Shown: piece after piece, positions 1 to 7,089 of the stretch
How the letters are laid out: each line of letters starts with the position of its first letter
Numbering within the stretch: position 1 is the stretch's first letter
Virus record (IMG/VR): IMGVR_UViG_3300031754_000231
Location: 1-26,605 of that record
Source: a virus
Direction: 5' to 3' (one strand)
Length of the DNA: 26,605 bases
Position numbers and translations under genes: made by a program
Notes under the pieces: generated by a model
Told to the model about the DNA's origin: nothing
The model's input: the letters and a program-made list of their open reading frames with translations, nothing else
The model's database searches: none

Positions 1-715
1 GCCCCGCATAGAAATTATTCGCGTTCTGGCTGATGGAGGTATTCGTGATCGCCGGCGTCGTGGTCGGCGTCGCCACGTTGGTCGTAAACAGCGGCGCGAA
101 GCCTCCGTCGCTGACGCTCGTGACCGTGCCAGTCGCGCCGGACGTGGGCGGCATGACAAGCCAAATGCAGACCGGGAAGCCTCCGCAGGTATGGAGGGAA
201 TTGTCGGTCAAGTTGAAGTACACGCTCCCCTGTCGCGCGCCAGCAATTTCCGCGTCGTTGTAGGCGGCCGCACCTGGCAGGGGATTCGACAAGTTCACTA
301 CGACGGGCGGGGGAATGACCGACGAGGTGACGTTCATCGAAGCCCCGGTAATGACGAGGTTCCGGATGAAACAACCGTTGGTGGCCGTCGCCGCCGGACA
401 AATTTGCAGGTTCCAGGAACTTCCTGAAGGGGTAATCGTCATGTTATCCGGAACGGCTACGCTCGTAAAACTCCCGGTGTTGTCGAGCGCTCCTGGACCG
501 AGGACGGGAACAGTCTGAAACTTGTTGAAGGGCACTCCGTTTTGAAAGTACTGCGCGTTGGGATTTGTCGGGCTAGGGATGAAGGTGAAGAGGTAAGTGC
601 CGTTTTTCCACAGAACTCCGCCAGAATCCGTGATCGTTCCTGAGACGGTAGTTTGAGAGTAAGCCAGCGGAGAGAGAAACAAAACGAGCAGAACGACCGA
701 TAGGACTCGCCACAT
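1..715 (-). CDS. Tail-fibre-like protein with N-terminal signal peptide (partial, runs off left edge)
   Basis: The reading frame opens at an ATG at 715 and stays open to the window edge (238 codons). Residues 1-20 form a classic Sec signal: Trp-Arg, a long Val/Leu/Phe core, then Ala-Tyr-Ser before Gln. The rest is Thr/Ser/Asn/Gly-rich and beta-like. It ends in a GTVTSVSDGG stretch followed by an alternating Thr-Pro segment and an ANNFYAG motif, a style I associate with repeat-containing phage tail fibres. No strong Shine-Dalgarno is visible; a GTACTGGTAC decamer lies 15 bases upstream. It follows the tiny acidic gene in the same direction. Fibre identity is inferred from position and repeat style; a secreted host-like surface protein is the alternative, and the C-terminal part needed to decide is outside the window. 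Confidence 0.7.
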   Translation of the reverse strand, partial: MWRVLSVVLLVLFLSPLAYSQTTVSGTITDSGGVLWKNGTYLFTFIPSPTNPNAQYFQNGVPFNKFQTVPVLGPGALDNTGSFTSVAVPDNMTITPSGSSWNLQICPAATATNGCFIRNLVITGASMNVTSSVIPPPVVVNLSNPLPGAAAYNDAEIAGARQGSVYFNLTDNSLHTCGGFPVCIWLVMPPTSGATGTVTSVSDGGFAPLFTTNVATPTTTPAITNTSISQNANNFYAG

Positions 716-763
716 GAAACGATATGGTAGTACCAGTACAGAAGGAGTTAAAGAAGTTTCTTC

Positions 764-865
764 TTAGTCGTCGTCTTCTTCGGCGCACTCTTCGATGTCA
801 TCGGCCTCAGAAGATTCGTCTTCTTGCAGGATGTCTTCGGAGTCGTCGATCGCGTCGGGCATCAT
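764..865 (-). CDS. Tiny highly acidic protein (33 aa)
   Basis: This is a 33-codon frame beginning MMPDAIDDSED and ending EEDDD, with roughly half its residues Asp or Glu and one Cys. Its first ATG overlaps the TGA of the ATP-grasp/HAD gene as ATGA, the coupling pattern used throughout this window, and a second ATG follows immediately. It fills the gap before the fibre gene. No family is recognised. Acidic microproteins can be DNA mimics or chaperone-like partners, but nothing here shows that. A weak AAGAAG/CTTCTT hairpin (751-765) overlaps its stop. The overlap and fit support reality; the short length keeps confidence moderate. Confidence 0.5.
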   Translation of the reverse strand: MMPDAIDDSEDILQEDESSEADDIEECAEEDDD

Positions 866-2439
866 GTCACGAGTTCTCCGGTATTGGCTTCAACCTCTGT
901 CGCGCGGTCATCAAAGAGTTCCACCATTTCGTAATCTTTTTCCGCCGTGACTTCCAAGGACAAACCAAGGTTCTCGCGCAACCAGTCGTACACTTTGACG
1001 ATCTCTTGGTAGTCTTGCGGGACAGCGGCCCGCGCAGTGAAGATGCGCACTTCTTTGCCGCTATTCACCATGCGCTTGATGCGTGAGACCATCTTAGGAA
1101 TCGGCTCGCCTATGGACTTCTGTCCTGAGCGGTGCATGGCCAGAGTTTTATCTAAATCGACTCCCACGTATCCGCCGTCGATGTCGCCCATCAACTTGGC
1201 CAGTTCTCTGAAGTCTTTGAGGCATACAGAACCCAAATCAGTTCGCATCTGTTTGTTAGGAATGCGCAGCCCAGCGCAGATACGGTAGGCTCGCGCAAAG
1301 GCTTCTCCAATGCTCTGGCCGTGTCCGTTTACCACCCCAAGAATCCCGTAGCCGCCCGAGCTCTCCAGTTCGCCGGCAGCATTCAACTGCACGTCCTGGG
1401 GATAGAACCATTTGCGATCGGCAGGGGATAAGCCTGCCATTGGCACCCGTTCCTGCGCATGGAATTGCTCGGAAGGCCAGGGCGGAATAGTGAGTCGCAC
1501 GCCGGCGCCGAACCCGTCCAGTAAGGTTTCCTTGCAGTCGTACCCGCGCGCAAGGCTGTCCAGGAAGTAGCCGAAGTCGAAGGCGCATAGGGTCGTTAGC
1601 AGCGTCGGGAAGGCGTCGTAGCCCATACGGGGAGTAAATTCGAGCGCGTAGCAGCCTCGTTCGTTCACCACGGAGTTGACATCGATCGCGCCGCGGTACA
1701 TGCGTTCTTCAAGTAGTCTGGTCAGCGGGAGGAGGAGTTCCTTTACCAGCGGGTCCTTCATCGAGCACTTCCACACGAGGTTCCCGGTACAGCCGCCGGA
1801 TGGCCCGAGGTCGTCGTTCAAGAACTGCTTGCGCTCGATCGTGTGGTTGAACATCCCCTCAACCCAAGTCTTGCCGTTGAACCAGCCCTCGGTCGAGACA
1901 GCCACGCCTTGGATGTATTCCTGGATGACCAGTTCGATTTCATCGCCGCCGATCAGCGTATGGAAGTGCTCGAGCATCTTCACGGCGTCTTCCTGGTCGT
2001 AGGAGACGTAGGACGGGATGACCCCGCTCGAGTGACCTTCCGGCTTGAGGACAACCCTATCCCCGTCCCCGAGCTTCTTGATCGCTTTCACGGCGTCATC
2101 CCAGGACGAAACTCTAACAGACTTGGGAGTCTGGATTTTGGCCTGCTTGAAGACTTCTTCCGAGTACTTGCGGTCGGATTCCAGTTTATCGCAAAAGGAA
2201 CTTCCGCCGACGGTGGGCACGCCTGCATCGCGGTAGGTGTCGAGCAGTGCGCCAGCTCCGGTGCAGTCGGCGATTACAGTTTGTCCAAAGGAATACTCGG
2301 TAGCGGTGTCGATGAGTCCGTGGCAGCGCTTATCGGCTTCGGTATCACGGATCCAGATGCGGGCGTCGTGACCCTCTTCCTTGAGGCGAAGGGCGAGACC
2401 TGTTCCGTCGCCCCCTTCGCTCAAGAGAAGAAAGCGCAC
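862..2439 (-). CDS. PurD-like ATP-grasp ligase fused to a HAD-family phosphatase
   Basis: The protein is 525 aa from a GTG. Residues 1-105 resemble the N domain of phosphoribosylamine-glycine ligase (beta strand then GGDGTG). Residues about 106-400 look like an ATP-grasp fold: VVLKPEGHSSG supplies the ATP-binding lysine region and LEFTPRMGYD matches the metal-binding E-F-N-x-R-x-G stretch of PurD. Residues 424-525 are a HAD domain with DLDKT (428-432) as motif I, IFTAR as motif II and DDR near the end as motif IV. ATP-grasp enzymes join a carboxylate to an amine through an acyl-phosphate; HAD domains usually remove phosphate. The substrate is unknown, and the Asn of EFN is replaced by Thr, so true GAR synthetase activity is doubtful. 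The start sits only 6 bases after the upstream stop, without a clear Shine-Dalgarno. Confidence 0.85.
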   Translation of the reverse strand: MRFLLLSEGGDGTGLALRLKEEGHDARIWIRDTEADKRCHGLIDTATEYSFGQTVIADCTGAGALLDTYRDAGVPTVGGSSFCDKLESDRKYSEEVFKQAKIQTPKSVRVSSWDDAVKAIKKLGDGDRVVLKPEGHSSGVIPSYVSYDQEDAVKMLEHFHTLIGGDEIELVIQEYIQGVAVSTEGWFNGKTWVEGMFNHTIERKQFLNDDLGPSGGCTGNLVWKCSMKDPLVKELLLPLTRLLEERMYRGAIDVNSVVNERGCYALEFTPRMGYDAFPTLLTTLCAFDFGYFLDSLARGYDCKETLLDGFGAGVRLTIPPWPSEQFHAQERVPMAGLSPADRKWFYPQDVQLNAAGELESSGGYGILGVVNGHGQSIGEAFARAYRICAGLRIPNKQMRTDLGSVCLKDFRELAKLMGDIDGGYVGVDLDKTLAMHRSGQKSIGEPIPKMVSRIKRMVNSGKEVRIFTARAAVPQDYQEIVKVYDWLRENLGLSLEVTAEKDYEMVELFDDRATEVEANTGELVT

Positions 2440-2445
2440 GGAGGG

Positions 2446-2691
2446 TTACTTCGGCGAGACCTTGTGCTCTTGACCGTACTGTCGCCGCAAAGAACTGCCC
2501 TGGTTGGCAATCGGTCGGCCGTGCTGTTCCTTGTTGTTGAATTCCGCCGTGCCATGGTCGAAGGAAACGCCGCCGGCCTCGACGGTGGAAGAACCGTCAC
2601 GAATCGGACTCGTGAAGTCTTCTCCGTCGATGATGTGAGTCGCGGCGTTCGCTTCTCGAATCGCGTCTTCTTTTCTGCCCAGGTAACTCAT
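2446..2691 (-). CDS. Hypothetical small phage protein (81 aa)
   Basis: A well-formed small gene: GGAGG lies 7 bases before the ATG at 2691, and the stop falls just before the ATP-grasp/HAD gene. The protein is polar and Gly/Asn/Gln-rich (SYLGRKEDAIREA at the start, HKVSPK at the end), without membrane segments, cysteines or a motif I recognise. It lies between the long internal-protein genes and the ATP-grasp/HAD fusion and is probably co-transcribed with both. No function is proposed. Confidence 0.7.
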   Translation of the reverse strand: MSYLGRKEDAIREANAATHIIDGEDFTSPIRDGSSTVEAGGVSFDHGTAEFNNKEQHGRPIANQGSSLRRQYGQEHKVSPK

Positions 2692-2782
2692 AAAATCCTC
2701 CAGTCCATGCCAGTGGCCGTGGGTCGGTGGGAGCCGGTCAGTGCGCCTTGCTCAATCCAACTGGAAGCGTACTCCCCGTAAT

Positions 2783-2968
2783 CTAGTCGGTCAAGCGTCT
2801 CCTACAAGGAATTCGCGGAATAGGCATCCTAGTGCGCTTGCTCTGGGTTTCCGGCAGGCAGTCGACTCCGCTCATCTTGACGGGTTCGTCTTTGTTGGTC
2901 GCGGAAAATGCCGGGTGCTTCCCGTGGATGGGCTTCTTGATCTTGCCGAGTGGCACGTGCTGGCTCAT
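2783..2968 (-). CDS. Hypothetical small basic protein (61 aa), C-terminal frame uncertain
   Basis: The frame opens at an ATG at 2968 with GAGGAGG 11 bases upstream, a strong though slightly distant ribosome binding site. The first 40 residues (MSQHVPLGKIKKPIHGKHP onward) look like a normal basic protein. The last 20 are Arg-rich with AGG, AGG and AGA codons, and neighbouring frames read more naturally there and on into 2692-2782. That suggests either a genuine short gene or one whose tail was shifted by an indel. No family recognised. Confidence 0.5.
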   Translation of the reverse strand: MSQHVPLGKIKKPIHGKHPAFSATNKDEPVKMSGVDCLPETQSKRTRMPIPRIPCRRRLTD

Positions 2969-3047
2969 GGGGTACTAGTCCTCCTCTTCATGGTTTCGTT
3001 TTTCTTTCCGTCTTGTAAAGAACAACATTCGCTCTCAGGATTGCAGA

Positions 3048-3191
3048 ATGATTAAAGCCCTTCTGATTCTCGCCTTCATCATCGTTCTTGCGGTCGTCGA
3101 TGCCAAACTGTTATTCGTCGGATTGGTTGGCGGTATTGTCGGCTTCCTGTGGCCGGTCGATATATCACGGTACCGCCCCGCCGGCCGATGA
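3048..3191 (+). CDS. Plus-strand membrane microprotein (47 aa)
   Basis: The frame is ATG at 3048 to TGA at 3191. It starts MIKALLILAFIIVLAVVDAK and continues with a second hydrophobic, Gly-rich stretch (LLFVGLVGGIVGFLW) before a short polar tail. Two transmembrane helices separated by Asp-Ala-Lys are likely. It occupies the otherwise empty gap between the leftward genes ending at 3165 and starting at 2968, overlapping only the last 27 bases of the former. AGGA lies 8 bases upstream as a weak ribosome site. Size and topology fit a small holin- or spanin-like lysis factor, but that is a guess; it could also be a chance antisense frame. Confidence 0.45.
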   Translation: MIKALLILAFIIVLAVVDAKLLFVGLVGGIVGFLWPVDISRYRPAGR

Positions 3192-5018
3192 AGGCTTGTT
3201 TTTACTGTGAAGCCATTCATAGAGCGCTCCTGCACCGACAGCCCCCGCGGCTCCCCACCCTGCTTTTTTGATTTTATCGGCCAGTACTTCCCGTGCAATG
3301 GCTTCCCTCTCAAACGGAGTAATCTGCGGCTTCTCGGGAGCCTTCGGGAACGTGGGCCGCTTCGGTGCCGCTGGCATTTCTCCGGCCGAGGAAGGCATCG
3401 CTTTAACCTGTTCGATGAAGCCCTTGAGCCGGCCGGCAAGCGCTTTGTCGGCGCCGTACTTCTGGTACTTCCCGATTTCCTCGATCAGTCGGTCGCCCGC
3501 CTTGCCCTTCAACTGGTCGATGACGAACGCGGGATCTTCGGCATCCAGAATCCTTCTGATCGGCGACCCGCCCTTCGAGATGGCGGACTTGTCGTGGAAG
3601 ACGTCCTTATACTCGGACCATTCACGCATGACTTTGCTGTGCTTCCCGCCGAGACCCACGCTATCGGCGGATGCTTGCAACTGGTTGCCTAACTTGTCTC
3701 TCACCATCTTCACGGATTTATAGAGGTCCGTCGGGATTTCGCCGCCGCCATAGAGGTACTCGTTCAGTTTGGTGTACGCGCGTCGGAGGTCCGAGTATCT
3801 TCCCGCCTGTGCCGCGCGCGCGGCTTTATCCATGGAGACTTCGGACTTGCCATTCACTTCCGTCTTGCCGATCTCCGCCCGGCTCTTTTTCAGTTTCTCG
3901 GCCAGTTCCGCTTCCGTGAAGCCCTCTTTCATTTCCACCGACCCGCCGGTGATGGCGTCCTGAAAGGAGATGAGTCCTTGCGCGGAAGGTTCCCGCGGAA
4001 TGATTTGATACCTGCTCGGGAGGTCTGCGCCTGGCTCGATCGAGGCCATTACGCGATCAAAGGCCGTGCGGCTATCTTCGAACAGCAAGCCCTCTTTGGC
4101 TTTCTCCGCTGCTTTCTGCACTGGAACTATATCGACTTCCGGGCCTTTGGCTTGCACCGCATCCTGCACCTTGTCGAATTCTTTGCCTAGCGAAGTAGCG
4201 ATCTTTTCGTCCGCCAATTCGAGGTTCTCTTTGAGCAAGCCCGCCATGTCGTTCTGGTGCTGGACGGCGATGCCTTTCTTGGCCTTGACGGCCGATTCCG
4301 TGGCGGAGGCTTCCTTGGTCGCTTCGGTGTGTTTCTGAATAGCCTCGCGGTAATCCTGCATTACTTGTTGCTTGGCTTCTTTGTGCTCCACGAGTTTCTT
4401 CTGGTGCTCCGCTTCGATCTTGGCGACTTCGGCGGCATGCGCTTCTTCGAGCGCTTTGACCTTGCTCTTGAAGACGGACTTCACGAGTTTCCCGGCCTTG
4501 GTTTCTCCAGCCTTGCTGACGGCCTTCACGCCGGTTTCTCCGGCCGCTTCCATAGAGGAAAACTGCGAAGCGGTAGCCAGCGCTTCTTTCGGTGTCGCTC
4601 CGGAAACCAGCGCACCCGCACCGCCCCCAGCACCAACACCGGAGGCGCGTGTAAGCATGGGCAGCAGCCACTTGAGGAACCCGGAGCCGCCGGCAGCAGC
4701 CTCGGCGCCGGGAACCAAACCCGCGACTGCTTCTCCTCCAACCATCCCAAAGGCGCCTTCGGTCACCGCTCGTTGCGCGCCGCGAACCGGCGCCAGTTCT
4801 TTCTCCGTGCCCGTGATTCCCGTAGGCGTGAAGATGCTGTACGCCCTGGTTTTCTCCTGCAATTCATCGAGTGGACGACGCACGGCAGCTTGCGCCTGCT
4901 TGACGGCATCGGGAGTTTCAATCTTGTCGAAGTAGTCCGGCGGCAATGTCTGAGGAGGCGGAGCCTTCTTGTCGAAGTAATCCGGAGGAAGCGTTTTCGG
5001 AATGTCGCCGTTCGGCAT
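3165..5018 (-). CDS. Long coiled-coil virion protein, candidate internal/ejection protein
   Basis: About 617 aa from the ATG at 5018, which overlaps the preceding TAA as TAATG; a GTG at 5045 would add nine residues and is less likely. The N-terminus holds two copies of TLPPDYFDK. Next come Gly/Ala-rich hydrophobic stretches (around GGEAVAGLVPGAEAAAGG and GAGGGAGALVSG), a long charged coiled coil rich in Ala, Glu and Lys, a globular middle, and a Gly/Ala C-terminal hydrophobic segment (WGAAGAVGAGALYEWL). Long helical proteins with membrane-active segments after the tail genes match the ejection proteins of short-tailed phages in position and style. No catalytic motif such as a transglycosylase was recognised. 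Function is inferred from context. Confidence 0.8.
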   Translation of the reverse strand: MPNGDIPKTLPPDYFDKKAPPPQTLPPDYFDKIETPDAVKQAQAAVRRPLDELQEKTRAYSIFTPTGITGTEKELAPVRGAQRAVTEGAFGMVGGEAVAGLVPGAEAAAGGSGFLKWLLPMLTRASGVGAGGGAGALVSGATPKEALATASQFSSMEAAGETGVKAVSKAGETKAGKLVKSVFKSKVKALEEAHAAEVAKIEAEHQKKLVEHKEAKQQVMQDYREAIQKHTEATKEASATESAVKAKKGIAVQHQNDMAGLLKENLELADEKIATSLGKEFDKVQDAVQAKGPEVDIVPVQKAAEKAKEGLLFEDSRTAFDRVMASIEPGADLPSRYQIIPREPSAQGLISFQDAITGGSVEMKEGFTEAELAEKLKKSRAEIGKTEVNGKSEVSMDKAARAAQAGRYSDLRRAYTKLNEYLYGGGEIPTDLYKSVKMVRDKLGNQLQASADSVGLGGKHSKVMREWSEYKDVFHDKSAISKGGSPIRRILDAEDPAFVIDQLKGKAGDRLIEEIGKYQKYGADKALAGRLKGFIEQVKAMPSSAGEMPAAPKRPTFPKAPEKPQITPFEREAIAREVLADKIKKAGWGAAGAVGAGALYEWLHSKNKPSSAGGAVP

Positions 5019-6865
5019 TACTGCCCCTGTGGAGCCAGTGTCCACGGATCACGGGAACCCTTTTTACGCTGGTACTTCTTTCCGGTTACCGGGTCGGTCT
5101 GAATGTCCATTTCTCCGGGAGTCCTTCGGCCAGCTTTGGGAATCGCCTCATGGAGAATCTTCGTTTGATTGTCGAAGGCATCGAGTTGCTTGAGCATCAT
5201 TTTGGTGCTGCCACTCTTCAGCCCGGGAAGGATGCCGCGAATAGCGTTCCGCAAATCCTGAGCACCCTGGCCCATGCCCGCTACAGTTCGGAGAGACATG
5301 GCGCGTTCATTCAAATGTCCAATCCAGGTTACGAAGTCCATCTGCTTGTCGGTCAATTCTTGCGCCGCGAGCGCGGCAGCTTCCGTTCTGGCCAAGGTTT
5401 CGTCTTCGGTATGGGTGACCAAATAGAGTTTAGCAATCTGTTCGGGAGAGAATGGCTTGTCCAGTTCCGTTATCGCCAAGCGCGCTTTCTTGGACGAAAA
5501 CTCGATGTCCTTCATCTGACCTTCTCTGGTAGTCAGCTTCGTGCCTTCGCCGCCGCCAGCGAGCCCTTCAGCGATAGCCGCTCCGGCCGTCGTCCACATT
5601 TCGTGCGGCAATCCCTCATCGTCATACTTGATGACTTGAACCGGTCGCGTAGCGTTGTATGCCGTGCCGCGCGCCGAAGCCAAGGCCAATCCGTTCCGCA
5701 CGCGAATGGCATCGGCTTCCTTCCCGAATTTCCTGAGTGCCTCACCGTACCCGGGGTCGCTGCGGCCCTTCGGATAATCCTTCGGGTCCGGAGGCGGGCC
5801 GATTTCCGCCGCGATGATCGGGTCGATACGCAGCAGTTGCTTTTCCTTTGAAGCGTCGATCGCGCCTTCGTACAACTTCTGGTCGTGGTCGGTCCAAGTA
5901 GGGTCTCCCGGAAGAATCGGCATGCCGTTCCTCCAGACCCCTACAGGGATGCCATTGGCCATCATGATTCCTTGCTTCCCTTTGGCTGCGCCGGTAATTT
6001 CATTCCCGGTTTCTGCGTCCCGTAGTATATGGGCGTCGGTGCGGTCGTTTTTGTTGACAGCCCAAACTTTTCCATCAATGCCGGGGATGTACTGATACTT
6101 CTGGCGCGCTTCCGCGCTGGCCTTTTCGATGTCCAGCACGGTTCTCGCCATGTCGTATTGTTCCTTGGCGTTGGTTCCCGCGCGCGTCATGGGAATCTTG
6201 GCGTACAGTTCCTTACTCATGCGGGCTTGTTCGTCGGGCGTCAGTTGCGGCTCTTTCGGTTTGCCAGCGGCTCCCATGGTGACCGCACGTAGCAATGGCC
6301 GCACCATCTTCTTTAGGTTCTCTGCCGCGCCGCGTTTCTTCTGCTCCTCTTCCTTGGCCTGCTTCATCATGCGCTGGAAGCCTTCGGTATAGGCGTCGGT
6401 CTTGCTGGGATCCAGCCAGGACATTTGCAGGGCTTTCTGCATGCGCTTGACCTTCTTCGCGTCTCCGAGAATCGCTTGCACTTTCGATTGTGCCGCCTGA
6501 ATCGCTTGCTGGTCGCCGCCGACCTTCGCGGCTTCGAGCTCGTCCCCGGCTTCTTTCAGGTATTCCCAGTCGGCGGTAGCTGCCGATACTTGCTTCTCTT
6601 TCTGTGCGGAGACGGCGTTGCGCACCATGCCGCCGACTTCGGCGCCAAAGCGCTCAAAACCATAGTTGGCGGGCCATGCAGTATTCATGCCGATGTTGCG
6701 CGCGGCATTTATGTCCACCTGTCCAGGGATGGGGATCGGATGCGGCTTCGCGGCAATCTGCGGCGTAGAAGCCGAGCGCGTCAGCATCTCGAGCAGTCGC
6801 TTGGTGGTCTCATCGGGCGAGGGGCTTTGCCCGAGCGTGGCTCCCGGTACTGCGCCAGTGGTCAT
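5018..6865 (-). CDS. Long helical virion protein, candidate internal/ejection protein
   Basis: The protein is 615 aa. Its ATG at 6865 overlaps the stop of the small upstream gene as ATGA, and its stop overlaps the next gene as TAATG. It is mostly charged and helical: residues 80-190 are rich in Lys, Glu, Ala and Gln (AKEEEQKKRGAAENLKKM), followed by a mixed domain and a C-terminus rich in Lys and Pro (GKKYQRKKGSRDP). There is no signal peptide and no clear enzymatic motif. Paired with the next long gene, it suits a role in the capsid core or genome ejection. A tail hub or scaffold role cannot be excluded. Confidence 0.8.
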   Translation of the reverse strand: MTTGAVPGATLGQSPSPDETTKRLLEMLTRSASTPQIAAKPHPIPIPGQVDINAARNIGMNTAWPANYGFERFGAEVGGMVRNAVSAQKEKQVSAATADWEYLKEAGDELEAAKVGGDQQAIQAAQSKVQAILGDAKKVKRMQKALQMSWLDPSKTDAYTEGFQRMMKQAKEEEQKKRGAAENLKKMVRPLLRAVTMGAAGKPKEPQLTPDEQARMSKELYAKIPMTRAGTNAKEQYDMARTVLDIEKASAEARQKYQYIPGIDGKVWAVNKNDRTDAHILRDAETGNEITGAAKGKQGIMMANGIPVGVWRNGMPILPGDPTWTDHDQKLYEGAIDASKEKQLLRIDPIIAAEIGPPPDPKDYPKGRSDPGYGEALRKFGKEADAIRVRNGLALASARGTAYNATRPVQVIKYDDEGLPHEMWTTAGAAIAEGLAGGGEGTKLTTREGQMKDIEFSSKKARLAITELDKPFSPEQIAKLYLVTHTEDETLARTEAAALAAQELTDKQMDFVTWIGHLNERAMSLRTVAGMGQGAQDLRNAIRGILPGLKSGSTKMMLKQLDAFDNQTKILHEAIPKAGRRTPGEMDIQTDPVTGKKYQRKKGSRDPWTLAPQGQ

Positions 6866-7089
6866 ATCGTGATTCTCGCTTCGTACAATTCTTCCGCCCA
6901 GCGCTCCAAAGTCTCTTCATCGACGGTTGGTTCGTCGTCCAGCAAGGGATGGCCTTTCGGCACCAGCACTATTTCTCGTTCACCGACGACTTGAATGTAG
7001 AACCGCCCATCCGCGGTCATGGGCTTGTCGGGACACCGGAAGCTCCTCTGGAATTCGAGGAACTCTTTTGTCCCTTCGTCGAATCTCAT
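6862..7089 (-). CDS. Hypothetical small acidic protein (75 aa)
   Basis: The ATG at 7089 overlaps the stop of the previous gene as ATGA, with GGGAG upstream, and its own stop overlaps the next ATG. Residues 1-50 alternate beta-like stretches (GRFYIQVVGEREIVLVPKGHP); the C-terminal 25 residues form an acidic helix (DEETLERWAEELYEARI). One Cys is present. The coupling on both sides argues for a virion or assembly accessory protein made in step with its neighbours. No family recognised. Confidence 0.75.
   Translation of the reverse strand: MRFDEGTKEFLEFQRSFRCPDKPMTADGRFYIQVVGEREIVLVPKGHPLLDDEPTVDEETLERWAEELYEARITI

Noticed and set aside
751-765. Intrinsic terminator from the AAGAAG/CTTCTT hairpin
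   Set aside because: The stem is six weak A-T-rich pairs without a following T-run on the minus strand, and genes continue in the same direction.
1843-2781. Plus-strand open frame of about 312 codons
   Set aside because: Opposite the ATP-grasp/HAD gene, which has clear motifs in the minus frame.
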